From NCBI GenBank assembly GCA_026545225.1, contig CM048848.1:20190806-20254805 (forward strand): a stretch of 64,000 bases of DNA, in the 5' to 3' direction. Shown here in pieces: positions 34,075-45,721 of this stretch. The DNA is from Cornus controversa (Eukaryota > Streptophyta > Magnoliopsida > Cornales > Cornaceae). The translations under genes and the position numbers were made by a program. Below the pieces are notes generated by a model. It saw nothing but the letters and a program-made list of their open reading frames with translations, ran no database searches and was not told the origin of the DNA. Within the stretch, counting starts at the first letter, position 1. Each line of letters starts with the position of its first letter.

Positions 34075-36085
34075 ACATATTGCTAGTCCCTTAGCAATAG
34101 AATAAAACAAAACTAAAACAAAGGAAACTAACAAATACTAACTAAACTACCTAACTCCACTTTCGTGGGAGAAACGATTGCATTTAGCATATGCAACAAG
34201 CCTTTAAACCCCTAGGTTCCCCCTAGTGGACGAGTATAGTCTCGTGAGGGTTTCCAGAAATGTTACCCACAAACATTCAAAATTCTGTTTCAACATTAAT
34301 TCAAGAAGAAGATTACAATACATAGTTACAAACTTGCATTCAATAATAATTTCAAACTTTCAAATTCTATAATTCAAATCAATGGTCCTCATGCATAATT
34401 CACATCAATATATCTCAAAATAATTAACTCTAGCTCCCCCGTGTAAAGTGAACTAGCAGTCCTCTCATGTAGCATAACTCAGCTCTGAATATATTAAGAC
34501 ACATACCCCTTCAACTCACTAGCTCCCCTTATTGAAATCATACTTCCCAACATGCATACATGACTTTTCTATTTTTTTTTCATCATTCCTTTTTTTTATT
34601 GCTTTATTGGTTGTGCAATGTCTTGATCTATTAAGCTTTCTGAAAGATCCATGTAGCAAGCTTTCAGTCAGTGACTCCCAAACCAGATGGCTTTAGGGCA
34701 CTAGGCTTTAAGATACCCTGAAGACCTAATTACTCGAATCAGTCAGGCTACAAATCAAGACAACCAATGCTCATCTTTTCTCACCCTTTCACTTTTGACG
34801 CGAACACTCCGTGCTTCCTGAGGCATAGAGGCCCGGTTACTCATGAAAAAGATCAAATTGATTTGCTTATTCAACACTTTTTTTTTTCTTCTTTTTTTTC
34901 TTTTTCATTGAAGTCAAGTAAAACACATTATCGGTACTCATTCTCAAGAGATACTAATTAATATCAAGCATATGTAACTTAATAACTCAAACCCACAGTT
35001 TATACCCCATAAGACTATGCTAGTGTGTTTGTGCATGTAAGGAAACTAAAATTAATCACTCCAAAGCATGTTAAAGCAAACCATGATTAAAACCACTTAA
35101 TTTAAACCACAGTTTCCAAAAATTTAAAACATACTCAAAAATTGCAAGTTAAGCACCTACATAAGGTATTAATCCCTTAAATAATGTCAAAACATTCTAT
35201 CTAAAAACAAAATAAAATAAAATAAAAAATAAACTAAGAAAATAAAATAAAATAAAATCCTAATACAAGAAGAATTTCACAAATTTTCTCCCATAATGCA
35301 ATAAAGCACAAAAATAGGCATCGCCTCACCCCCAAACTTAAACTGTACATTGTCCTCAATGTACACCCAATCAAAGCATAGAGAAGGGTAAGAACGATGT
35401 TACCAAGAATTCGGAGAAGTAGTGGCAAGAAAATATAGCAAACCAATAGTATGAAGGCAATGCAAGCACACCCCCAAACTTGGATGTTTCAACCTGTCAA
35501 AACAAACCACTATACCCCAAAGACCAAGTGAAATAGTATGGGTGAAAATAAATATGAAATAAAAAAATTTTTTTTTTTATTTTTTTTTTTAAACTGAAAA
35601 AAAAACAAAATGAAAAATAAAATAAAGAAAAGAAAATTAAAAAAAATAAAAAATAAAAATACAAAAGATAGTTACCTCCGAAAAAAATCAAGGAGAAGGT
35701 GGTGCCGAAGCATCTAAGTCATGGCCAGAATGGAGCACCAAAATCAACCAACTAGCCCACAGTTAATGTGCAATGTCCTCCCCCAAACTTGTAGCACAAA
35801 ACCTCTCAAAGAAATCCAACCAATTTTTCAAACAAAGTCTACTTCCTTGTGAAGAAGAAACTTGAGAAAATTGATCATGCAATGAAGATGGAGAAAAATA
35901 GATTGTAATGGATGATGATGGTGATTAATGATGATGATCAAGTAGTGTTATGAAATATTTTGAGAGTGTATTTTGATGTTGGAGAGGCACAAAGAGGCAC
36001 CAAAGCTTGAAATTTTGGGTTAGAGGAAGTAGGGCATGAAAGAGGGTCTAAAAATAGCACAAAAAGAACAAACTGGGCATTCAGG
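34075..36085 (-). other. A3 3' untranslated region
   Basis: Collinear with A1 7134-8822 but without the env-position ORF, so a deletion joins the palindrome-side segment to this region near 35690-36000. A 70-codon hydrophobic frame (35234-35446) matches the A1 and A2 frames. Otherwise it is AT-rich and without genes. Confidence 0.65.
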
Positions 36086-36088
36086 GGC

Positions 36089-36284
36089 TGGGGCGATCGA
36101 TCCCCCCCAGGGCTGGGCGATCGATCGCCCAGCTGGTCGTGGGGTTCCCTTCAAAAATTCAAGGGGCGATCGATCCCCCTTCAAAGGGGCGATCGATCCC
36201 CCCTGCTGGGTGCTCTTCGGGCCTCTATCGCCCAAGGTCGACCGGGAATGAAATTTTTGGAGGGTCCATCGCCCAAGGTCGACC
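36089..36284. repeat. GC-rich palindrome cluster of A3
   Basis: GGGGCGATCGATCCCCCC, GGGCGATCGATCGCCC and two GGGGCGATCGATCCCCC units are followed by two CCCAAGGTCGACC units. The order is the reverse of A1 and A2, as expected for the opposite orientation. Confidence 0.85.
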
Positions 36285-36563
36285 GAGACCTCTTTTTTTT
36301 CACCCGTCTTGAGTTCAAATACCTCGGTACACCTCTTGGCATCCTCCGGAAGCAACTTACACATCAAAAACTCAAAAAAACACATTAAAACACAACTAAT
36401 AATGGAAGAAAATAAAGAAAAACATAAACTAAAAATTAAAAATTAAAATAAAATAAAATAAAAAGAAAAATAAAAGAAAACTAAAGAAATTAAAGGATAG
36501 AAATACATACAAATCCTACAATTTAACGTCCGTAGGAGACGGTCATCGACTTCAATTGAAAGT

Positions 36564-38402
36564 TCACCCAATGCCACATCTCTTGAGGAGATTTAACTTT
36601 GTCCCTCCTATATGATCCTCACCTCCTTGTGTCGAACTCAAAGTGACCGGAATGGTGTCATTGGCTTCAAAAAATACATCTCTCTCCCTTGACGGAACAT
36701 GTTTCAATTTTACCCATGGAGGAGACTCTAATGATGGCATCGGAGGAGTGCTAGAAAGAATAGGCAATGGCTCAATCGGAATCCTCCAAGGTGGAGTATT
36801 TTTCATGACCACTACATCAAGTAAATTATTCACCCCCTCAATGGACTTCTCAACATCATGTGATAGAGCAACCGGATCAACTTCTTCAACATAATCATCA
36901 AAGCCATCCATGAAGAAACAATCACTCTCATCTTGAGGATGTTGAATGGTATTAAAAGTATTCAAGTTCACCTTAGGCTCATGAGAAATTTCAACATTTG
37001 GACTTTTTGGCACCTCTTCTTCAACAAGCTTCTTCTCCCCCACCTTGTTGTCACTTATTTCTCCACTTCTAAAAGTGGTGATGGCTTGAAATTGTTCATG
37101 GTGTGGGTTGCTTGAAGAAGAAATATTGTTAAGGACATGAACCCCTCTTGGGTTGGCAACTGGTTGAGTTGGTAGTTTCCCCTCTTCTCTTCTACTCACG
37201 GCATTGACAAGTTGTCCAAACTGAGATTCCAGTTTGGCAATCGACTGAGAGTGAGAGTGAACTAGTTGAGAAGTGAATTGAAGTGTTGCTGCAGTGGCTT
37301 GCACTGTCTCTACAATAGAGTCAAGCTTCTCAAGTTTTGCTAGGACAATTGTCATCTTGTCCTCAATGGCTGAATACCTCTGTGCCATAGGAACTTGTTC
37401 TTGATATAATTGTGAAGGCACATAGTTCTGAGGCTGAAAAGTGGGCTGAATTGCTGCCCCTTGCTCTTGTGGAAGATTAAAAACTTGCCCAAGTGAAGGA
37501 TAATTATTCACATGGTGCATAGGACTCGAGCAAAAATCACATGGCTCAAAAATAAGAGGATATGAAGATTGATTAGGAACTTGACCAGCCGCCATGAGTT
37601 GCACCACTCTCTGTGACACAGCATCCACAATGGTAGACATAGCATCTGTAGAACCAATCTTAAAAATATCATCTGTCCTCCTTGTATTGAATGGTCTGCT
37701 TGAATGAGATGAAGACACATGTTGTAAAGAATTGTCACTGAGGTTCTCGAACAAAGTCCAAGCTTCCTCTTCACTTTTTAACATAAAAGTGCCCCCACAT
37801 GATGCATCTACCATTTGTCTGTTACCTTCAGTTAGCCCTTCATAGAAACACTGCACTAACTGCCACATTGGAACTTGATGATGAGGACACTTCCTAAGAA
37901 GGTCCTTGAATCTCTCCCATGTCTCAAAAAATTGTTCCTCCTCAAATTGAGAGAAACCAGTGATAGCTCGTCTGAATTGATTGGTCCTCCCTATCGGAAA
38001 ATATTTCTTCAAAAACTCATTTTGCATTTGAGTCCATGTAGTGATAGAGCTCGCCGGTAGAGATCTGAACCAATACTTGGCCTTTTCTTTTAGAGAGAAT
38101 GGAAAGAGTCGCATTCGAAAAGCATCTTCTGAGAAGTTATGAATTTTTGTTAATGAGCAAACTTCTAAAAATTCATCCAAATGCTTGTACGGATCCTCAT
38201 GAGTCAACCCAAAATAGGATGGCAACATATGAATGATATTGGGCTTGATCTCATAGTTCAGTGCGGTGACATCAGGCAATTGAAAATCAACTCGTGAATT
38301 ATAAGTCTCTGGGACATAGTAGTCTCTGATCAATCTCGCTTTTTCCACAACAGCATTAGGCACAATATTGTTGTCCTCATTATTACCACGCACACCATCC
38401 AT
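36564..38402 (-). CDS. A3 gag ORF (612 aa), pol deleted
   Basis: The N-terminus carries LRPSYFGL-type gag sequence ([20 protein letters not shown]) and [18 protein letters not shown], as in A1. The zinc knuckle reads CDFCSSPMHHVNNY: the last Cys of CX2CX4HX4C is Tyr, a G-to-A change. After about residue 455 the gag tail joins directly to the post-protease linker (NTIQHPQDESDCFFMDGF) and then to a proline-rich stretch (PPWRIPIEPLPILSSTPP) like the one at A4 50100-50200. No protease or integrase motif follows. The ORF is fully open, in line with recent insertion, and would make capsid protein only. Confidence 0.88.
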   Translation of the reverse strand: MDGVRGNNEDNNIVPNAVVEKARLIRDYYVPETYNSRVDFQLPDVTALNYEIKPNIIHMLPSYFGLTHEDPYKHLDEFLEVCSLTKIHNFSEDAFRMRLFPFSLKEKAKYWFRSLPASSITTWTQMQNEFLKKYFPIGRTNQFRRAITGFSQFEEEQFFETWERFKDLLRKCPHHQVPMWQLVQCFYEGLTEGNRQMVDASCGGTFMLKSEEEAWTLFENLSDNSLQHVSSSHSSRPFNTRRTDDIFKIGSTDAMSTIVDAVSQRVVQLMAAGQVPNQSSYPLIFEPCDFCSSPMHHVNNYPSLGQVFNLPQEQGAAIQPTFQPQNYVPSQLYQEQVPMAQRYSAIEDKMTIVLAKLEKLDSIVETVQATAATLQFTSQLVHSHSQSIAKLESQFGQLVNAVSRREEGKLPTQPVANPRGVHVLNNISSSSNPHHEQFQAITTFRSGEISDNKVGEKKLVEEEVPKSPNVEISHEPKVNLNTFNTIQHPQDESDCFFMDGFDDYVEEVDPVALSHDVEKSIEGVNNLLDVVVMKNTPPWRIPIEPLPILSSTPPMPSLESPPWVKLKHVPSRERDVFFEANDTIPVTLSSTQGGEDHIGGTKLNLLKRCGIG

Positions 38403-38658
38403 GATGTAAATAATCTCTTCCTCTTGCTCAATGGTATGGTGATTGATGTACCGGAAAGGAAAAAAATAAATAAATAAATTAGGTTAGTAGGAAAAAAAAA
38501 ATTCTAAACTAAAAAATAAAAGAAAACTAATTAGTAATTGAAAAGAAAACAAAAGAAATAAAATAAAAATAAAAAAATAAAAGAAAAATAAAAAAAAATT
38601 CCTAAACTAAAAATCCAATTAGAACTAATTCTAAAAATCCAAACAATCAAATAGACAG

Positions 38659-38676
38659 TCCCCGGCAACGGCGCCA
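38659..38676 (-). promoter_or_regulatory. A3 primer binding site, tRNA-Asp type
   Basis: The minus strand reads TGGCGCCGTTGCCGGGGA five bases from the LTR, identical to the A1 site. Confidence 0.92.
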
Positions 38677-38681
38677 AAAAT

Positions 38682-40115
38682 TGATTCGTGTGTGAGTGTG
38701 ACTCAAAAAGTATATCAATTAAAAATTACCACACTTCGCAATAGAACGAATTCCTTGTAGAATAGGGCTATCGAAAGGAATGGGTATCGAACCTCAAGGA
38801 CTGTGGTCTGACTGTGTTGGATATAAGGAATTAATTCTAATTAAATTTAAAAGAAGTAAATTCTGATTTTTAAAACTAAATTAACTAATGAAGCAATTGA
38901 ACAAAAGCAAGAAAAACTGAGGAGTGTAGAGAATATAAGATAAGTCTAGGGTAATTGATTTCACCACTAACTTCACAATCAATGGTCAATTGAACTAACT
39001 ATGGGGCATCATATCATGCATAAGTGGTGTCGGTGGCTACAAGCTCACCTTCATCCGTCAAGAAGATAACATATAATTAAGGCTAAGTCATGGACTATCT
39101 TCGATTGGCATGGGCTATCTGCCTAACTACTCTAATCTAGGGTGCAGCATGGTTCATCTTCTCTAGGCATAATCCATCAAAGCTTTTAATGATATATTCA
39201 GTGAAAACCATTGTGTAATAATCACTCTCATGATCACAGAAAACAAGAGGGACGAGTTCAATAACAACAATCAAGTATCTAAGACAAGATAAGAAATCAT
39301 TGAAACTGAATTTATAAGACTTTTATTGCTCAATTCAATAATAAGAATCCTCTAAATTACACAATCTATGAATGAATACAAAAATCCCCAATAATTAGAA
39401 CAATCAAACCAGTGATGTTTAGTTAGGGCTCCATCAAAACCCTGGTGGCTGAACTAGCCGCTCATGATACGCCTTGTTCTCCAATGATTCTCTATTCCAA
39501 AAGCTCTTCAAAGCTGCTGCCAAGCCTCCCAATACAGCCCTAATTTGTCACTTTAAATAGCCAAGAGAATACATCAAAGTCCTAATCCAATTAGGAATTA
39601 ATTAGGTTTTCCCGCAGCACTAATCAGGTGGGTTTTTTCTGCTGACTTCGGCCCAACTTTTGACCCACTAGAAGTCCGATTTACGGAATTTTCGTGAAAT
39701 ACAAAAGTGTGCAGAATCAAATTTCGTTCAACCTCACGCGAGAATTATGTCAATTTAAGGCTCGGAAATAAGACTTCTGGTCCGTTTTCCAAAACGGGAT
39801 TAAGACTGCATTATGCGCAGATTTGGGCTTCAGGCCCGAAACCTTCTTAAGCTGTTGTAATTCTCTTGGACCTCTTCCTTGGGCTGATTTGAGTTAAATT
39901 ATGGAGTTGAATGGATCCCTTTGGAGTAGGCTTCATCTAACCATCTTGGATGTCATCTTTAAAAGCCCAAAATCTTGGTTTTAACTGAAATAATCATTAA
40001 GGCCCTGAAAATACAGAAAACACTAAAACAAAGTAAAATAACAAAATAATCTATCACTAAGAGAATAAAATACATAAGTTAAGAGGCTAGAATGCGTAAC
40101 ATTCAACGCCTATCA
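38682..40115 (-). repeat. A3 5' LTR
   Basis: 1434 bp, same ends and same text as the left LTR apart from one base. It is followed by the ATACC duplication. Confidence 0.95.
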
Positions 40116-40120
40116 ATACC

Positions 40121-40220
40121 CATTCCTTTCGATAGCCCTATTCTGCAAGGAATTCGTTCTATTGCGAAGTGTGGAAATTTTTAATTGATATATTTTTGAG
40201 TCACACTCACACACGAATCA
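40121..40220 (+). repeat. A2 3' LTR, last 100 bp
   Basis: CATTCCTTTCGATAGCC to ACACACGAATCA completes the A2 LTR after the A3 insertion. The CCCCT target duplication follows at 40221-40225. Confidence 0.93.
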
Positions 40221-42430
40221 CCCCTCTGGAATAATTGATCCCGTTAAGAATTGGTCGCCACAAGAAGATGAGATGTTTATCAGTCTTGTAATAGAACCAA
40301 AGATGAGGAGCAAAACTTATTTAGCAGCATTCATAGCGTATTGGTTATGCAAATTTGTCTTGCCTACCAGTCCTGGAAATATAATTCGTCCTGAGCTTTT
40401 TAAGATTGCTAGCATGATGGCAGGCGGTAATAAATTTTATCTTTTTGTTCCAGTTCTAGCCGGCATTTACAGAGGTTTAAATGACATTGTTTCTTCCCCT
40501 AATCCTGGAAACTCTAATTGTCATTCCCCATACACTATGTATATGGCTAGTTAGCTGAATACTTCAAAATAAACTTTTTTGTCCCAAACCATAATTACCT
40601 GCATCGAATGACTCAGTACGCGGGGGAAGGGTCTGTGAAACATTTTGATGAGACAGAGGCCCAAGAGTTGTTCAGGTTATGTAAAGGTGTTGACTTATCT
40701 TGCTTATCCAGAACATCACCAACAAGGAGACTATTAACGGATGATGAACAACTACCTCTTTATGACTTTGAGAATTTGGCTAGCCTTCGGTCCAGCTACC
40801 TAACATTGCACCAAGGTGACCGATGAATTATTGAGGCTTATTGTCCACATAGATTTGGTATATAGTTTTGTTATCACTAGGATATTCTGGGCAGCTTGAA
40901 AGAGGATATTCGCACTGGTGCTTTGGAAGAGATTTTGACACTATGGAGATCGACCACTCGTTATCATACTGAATGTGAAGTGCAAATTCCTTCAAACTCT
41001 AATTTCAAAATATTCTCTGTCACCAAAAATTATGCTGAATGGTGGTCAAAAGTTTATGTTGATCCATTCACGGTGAAAGGAGGTACTTCAGGGCATATTA
41101 AACGTGCAATTTCTCCAAAAGAAAAATCAGCCAAAGTTAGAAAGGTTACAAACGATGGACCTAAGTCGACCACTTCTTCCAGGCCAACCTCAAGGGCAGT
41201 CTCTAAATCTCATAATGATCATGGTGTCGAGGAGAGTTCCGAAAGTCATGTAGAGGTGGCCAAATATATTCCACCACAAATCAACATCCGTCCTCTTACT
41301 CACTTAGTGATAGATTTAGATGAAGACATGGGGGGAAATGATGAGCATTGCAATTGGAAATATATAAGTGACAAGACAAAGCGTATTTCCAAGTGGGCAG
41401 ATTTTATTGTTTCTCGCGGTGTGGATCGCTATTTTGGAATGACTTCCAGCAGTAACGAATAAATACAAGTAAGGTTCCCACCCTTTATGCCATATTTTAT
41501 TTACTTTTTTTTTATCTTTATTTTTACTCATATTTATTTATTTTCAGGTAGAAGGAAACCTTAAAGAAGATATCGTTCTCATTGATAACCCTACTGTTAG
41601 TGGAGCGTCTGTTTGTGGGCCATCTTCATTTGATTTGATACTAGAGATAAATGTATTGCCACAAGTCTTACCGGTTGGAAGAGAGACTCCTTAAGGTTCG
41701 GATGTTTTAGTAGGGCATAAAATTAGTAACCAAATGCCCCAGCTGGTCGTGCAAGAACCTCAAAAAGTTTATTTCTTCTCACATCAAATTGTCCCGTCTG
41801 AAGTGTTAGCCTTCAATGCAGAGAAATTATCATAAATGTCCGACGCAAAAATGCTTTAGCCCTTATCGAGAGTATCAAAAGTATCGTGATCAACACTCCC
41901 ACTCACAAGGTTCCATCCTTGGGGCCCAAGCTTGAAAAAATTTACAATGAACTCTCAAAACTTCTTGGAGATTACTCTGGTCTAAAGAAACGAATCGAGT
42001 CATATATGAAGAATGTTGCTCATTATGTTGATGCGAAATCTTCTCATGCTTCTATAATTATTTTAGATCAGTAGTTAGAGCAACTCACTCATATTGATAC
42101 ATTGCTCGTTGATGCCATTACTTTGGAAGATACTGATTCCAAGCATGTGCAATCACTTCAAGGTGCTTTGAGTGACGTTGAGGACAAGGAGGCCATATTG
42201 TTGAAAGATTTGCAACAAATAAGGGAGGAGGCTATGCAACTTAGAGCCTCCATAGAAGAGAGCAATGAACAATTATCTCACAGGAAGGAGGCCATTGCCA
42301 AGCTCAGAAAAGAACGAGCCTCAGTTGAAGAAGCTACCATTCTTGCAGCTCATGATCTTTAAGTAATGAGGACTATAGAAGAATTATTACAAACAGAACG
42401 TGAAGAGATTCTGGCTTTGTAGCTTTAAAG
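40221..42430 (+). pseudogene. PMD gene, C-terminal part
   Basis: The frame interrupted at 16170 resumes (SGIIDPVKNWSPQEDEMF) and runs through YLAAFIAYWLCKFVLP, IRPELFKIASMMAGG and VPVLAGIYRGLN, the core of the PMD family. It continues with YAGEGSVKHFDETEAQEL, LRSSYLTLHQGDR and the tail NYAEWWSKVYV. A 79-bp GT-AG intron fits 41469-41547. The C-terminus is a coiled coil (about 42102-42362; EDKEAILLKDLQQIREEAMQ). Lesions include TAG for Trp at 40548, TGA at 40824, two TAG at about 40863 and 40878, TAA before the intron, and a frameshift near 40540. The gene is dead; whether it was a host gene or TE-borne cannot be told. Confidence 0.78.
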
Positions 42431-42788
42431 TGAATCATCATCTCTTTTTTTCTATTATTAATTTTTTAGAGCAATCTACTTAGCTAGCAAAGTAGAATTG
42501 TAGTCTTCAACCTCATCAATAAAAGAATCATCATTGCTTTCAAAACTAACATTGTCATTAGTTATTTGTTTTGTCATTCACAGTTTATACTCTTGCGGGC
42601 CAAGAGTATTACACAAATTTTTTTTTCTTTTTTTCTTTTTGTTTGGTGACTGAACTTTCAACAAACCTCCAAGCTACCTATGTACCCTCAAAAAGGGATC
42701 AAGTCATTTACGTAGTTCAAAAAAAGAAAAACTCAATTTTTTTTTGTGCCTTTCACAGTTTTAGCTCATGCGGGCCAGGAGCATTACA
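42431..42788. other. Spacer with a duplicated GCGGGCCA block
   Basis: TTCACAGTTTATACTCTTGC with GGGCCAAGAGTATTACA (about 42579-42616) recurs in diverged form at about 42757-42790, after poly-T runs. No gene is seen. The block may be the 3' non-coding end of the Tat fragment. Confidence 0.5.
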
Positions 42789-43771
42789 TATTCATAGGTA
42801 ATAGCATTTCAAGAACTTGCCATTAATGGGACCAACTAATACTCTATCTTCATCAACAATCTGATATGCTCCGTTGGTGTAGACTTCACGAACTACATAT
42901 GGTCCATCCCATCTAGTGCGGTGATTCATGATGATGGGCCTGCGAATAGCAGTACCAAGTCTCCAATATGGAATGACCGAGGTCAAACTTTTTTGCTGAA
43001 GGCTCTAGAAAGCCGAGCTTGATAACATTCTAATTATTGTTGAGCTTCTAGCCTTTTCTCATCCAATGCTTCCAGTTCTTGAAGACGTAAAATAGCGTTC
43101 TACTCACTCGTGAGACCTTCTTGTATGGCTATCCTTAGCGAAGGAATCTGTCGTTCCAGGGGGAGAACAACTTCTACACTATAGACGAGAGAATAAGGAG
43201 TTACTTGGGTAGGTGTGCAGTATGTAGTTCAATACGCCCACAATGCTTCTTCCATTCGCTCATGCTAGTCTTTTTTGGATTTGAAAATCCCTTTCTTCAA
43301 CAAATCACAAAGTGTTTTATTAAATGCCTCTGCAAGTCCATTAGCTGGAGCATTGTACATAGAGGATTTATACTATTTGAAATCAAATTTCTCATAAATT
43401 TGAGGCACCCAGCTATTTTTAATATTTAACCCATTATCTGTAATGATGTATCGAGGGACACCATACCGATAAATGATGTTACACTTGATGAAGTCAACAA
43501 CTGTCTCCTTTTTGACTTCTTTAAAGGGTGCAGCTTCAGCCCATCTGGAGAAATAATCAGTAGCTACCAGGATGTATAAGTGACCTTTAGAAGACTTGCA
43601 CAGAGGTCCTACCACATCCAATCCCCATGCATCAAACAACCACGAAGCAATTGTAGGATGTAATGGCTCTGGTGGTTGGTGTATGTAATTAGCATGAAAT
43701 TGACAGGCTTGGCACCTTTTTGCATACTCCATTGAGTCTCTGACCATAGTTAGCCAATAATACCCCATTCT
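42789..43771 (-). pseudogene. Tat integrase
   Basis: The core shows FDAWGLDVVGPL, then IITDNG and AEAFN, so the D, D, E residues remain, but several stops follow the second Asp (for example after YEKFDF near 43376). The finger region has CQACQFH. The end reads WDGPYVVREVYTNGAYQIVD and PINGKFLKCYY, the standard C-terminus of Tat integrases. It would join element cDNA to host DNA; here it is inactive. Confidence 0.75.
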
Positions 43772-43948
43772 CTAAACACGAAAGTGAAGCTTAGGGCCAG
43801 ATTGATGTGCACCACATACCCCAGAATGTGCTTCCTCCATTGCATGAGCTGCTTCATCTTCTCCGAGACCTTCAAATGATTGTTTGTACAACGTGTTATT
43901 ATAATAAATGAAATGAGGTGCTCGCCTATGTATCTCAGACTTGTGGCG

Positions 43949-44290
43949 TTAGTCTTTAGGAAGCTTTCCATGTTCTAAATACACAATTATAGGTCGCCTC
44001 CAGTCATCCACTTCGATAATAAAGACAGAGATTACATTACTCTCCTCAATTTTATCTTCAAGGACTTGCGGTAGCACCCATTGTTGGCATACTGGAACAT
44101 TGACTATTTCATGATCAACTAATGCCATTGTTGTGGCTAAATTTGTCAAAGCATTAGCCATACGATTTTCCTTCCTAGGAAGGTGTTCTAGAATGACATT
44201 GTCGAATTTAATCAACAAGTGGGAACCATAATTGTGGTATGGTATTAGATTCTCCTTCTTGACCTCATAATCTATTATGCCCTGATATCT
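43949..44290 (-). pseudogene. Tat archaeal-type RNase H tail and linker
   Basis: DYEVKKENLIPYHNYGSHLL and EHLPRKENRMANALTNLATT are signature sequences of the second RNase H of Tat elements. The linker VCQQWVLP precedes the integrase finger. The frame is open within the fragment but cut at 44290 by the T1 LTR. Confidence 0.7.
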
Positions 44291-44800
44291 AATACTCAAA
44301 AATCGAGGAGTGATTGTGTAATAAACCATCACCTCTGACCATTGTCCTCGCTATAGTACCATTCCTTGATACCATAATGTCATGCCCCCACTTTTTGATA
44401 CCAAGATCGATATAGAAAGTGGAGGTGAATAGTGGAACTCTCACCCAGTTCACACTCATGAACCGCACAATTCTAGAACCTAACTCCCTATATGTTTGGA
44501 ATTTTAGATTTATTCTTAGTCCATTAGAAAGAGGATATAACAATACTCAATTTAAAAAAAACTACACTCAATTCTGATATAAAACAAAGAAGTTACGCCC
44601 ATTTGAAGTTTGGACCAACCCAGAGCTTACTCGTAATTACAAAGGCAATTTCATCCATTTACTTCTAATACACCATCTCAATCACCAAACCAACGTAGAA
44701 ACATAATTGCGTACGTAACTACTTAAAGCCTCACACATGGTAACGTATTTTCCTCCCAAAATAATTCTCCAATTTCACTTCAACAAAAACACTCAGCCAT

Positions 44801-44995
44801 ACACTTCGATGCATTGAAGTGGTGACTTCGATGCATCGAACTTGCGATGCATCGACCAAGATGCGAAGTATCCTACGACACGTACTGGATTTGTGTATGT
44901 AACCCTCATCTTTAATTGACAATGCATCGAAGCATTTTGCAATTCATCGACACATTGCGATGCATTGAAATGGTGACTTCGATGCATCGAACTCA
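44801..44995. repeat. TTCGATGCATCGAA dyad cluster in T1 left LTR
   Basis: About nine near-copies of CGATGCATCGA occur in ~195 bp, several with the full 14-bp dyad TTCGATGCATCGAA. Some carry one change (GATGCATTGAA, AATGCATCGAA). The right LTR repeats the arrangement at 58887-59060. Confidence 0.85.
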
Positions 44996-45713
44996 CCTAT
45001 CCTGGAACACTAACAAAACACAAAGTGATAACAATCACCATTCTCCTCCCAATCCATTCTTCTCACAAACAATCATAGAACATAATTATTTCCAACAAAT
45101 CCCCAAACACCCACCAAGTGGTAAATCATCATTGTTCGAAATTACCACATACACTTATAACATAAAAATGATAATTCACGCATTATCATACACTTACTTC
45201 AAAAATCACCAATTTTACATAATCTTCACGAGCTAGCAAACTTATTATATATGCACTTTAAGCTCTATTTTACACATATATGCAATTCATGCAATATAAA
45301 ATATATACTAATCATTTCTAGCAAGAGAAACATATATACATCACTTTAAAATATAAATTTCATCACAAATCATACACTTTAATATATCACATGAAAAGAA
45401 AACATCTATTTTATGCTTAGACATGAAATCTCACTTGAATAAGAAGACACAACACACACCCCCTACCTCAAGAGATCAAATCTCTAGCAAATCTCCAAAG
45501 CTATCAGACCAAGAACTCTTAACCTCTTGCTTTGTTTGGTTCAAAATGATGCCCTTTTCACATAGAGCACACTTCCCTTCTTCAGCGCCTTCCGAATCAA
45601 GCCCTAACACCTTCTAATTCTAGAGAGAAGAAGAAGAACACAAATAAGAGAGAGAAGAGAGGTTCACAGCTCATTTGAGAGGGAAAAGAAGCTGTAAATA
45701 TCTATCTCTCAGA

Positions 45714-45721
45714 TATTTATA
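45714..45721 (-). promoter_or_regulatory. TATA box of T1 left LTR
   Basis: The minus strand reads GGCTTATAAATATCTGAG about 380 bp into the LTR, followed by a CT-rich leader-like stretch. Position and context fit a U3 promoter. Confidence 0.5.

Larger units (their letters stand above)
32628..40115 (-). mobile_element. Young gag-only Athila element A3
   Basis: It has two 1434-bp LTRs, a perfect tRNA-Asp primer site, one 612-codon gag ORF, a palindrome cluster, a 3' untranslated region and a polypurine tract. Protease, RT, RNase H, integrase and the env-position ORF are all missing. The single LTR difference found (33332 T against 39386 C) points to insertion very recently, so it must have moved with enzymes from other elements. 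It lies in the opposite orientation inside the A2 3' LTR. Confidence 0.93.
16171..40220 (+). mobile_element. Athila-lineage retrotransposon A2 carrying nested G1 and A3
   Basis: The outer LTR ends, the 5-bp duplication and the continuous gag-to-env order show that one ~10-kb element was inserted into the PMD gene. It was later expanded by a gypsy fragment in its 5' LTR and a minus-strand Athila in its 3' LTR. It shares with A1 the loss of RT and RNase H at the same junction, so both descend from an already deleted ancestor that was still mobile. Confidence 0.92.
42789..44290 (-). mobile_element. Tat-lineage gypsy fragment (minus), truncated by T1
   Basis: Reading leftward from 44290, an archaeal-type RNase H tail is followed by an integrase and its C-terminal module, the order typical of Tat (Ogre/Retand-like) elements. 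Upstream pol and gag are missing: the T1 LTR starts in the RNase H codons. No LTR or primer site of this element was found. Confidence 0.75.

Noticed and set aside
42571..42801. 76-codon plus frame between PMD and Tat
   Set aside because: It spans poly-T runs and a duplicated block; no homology.
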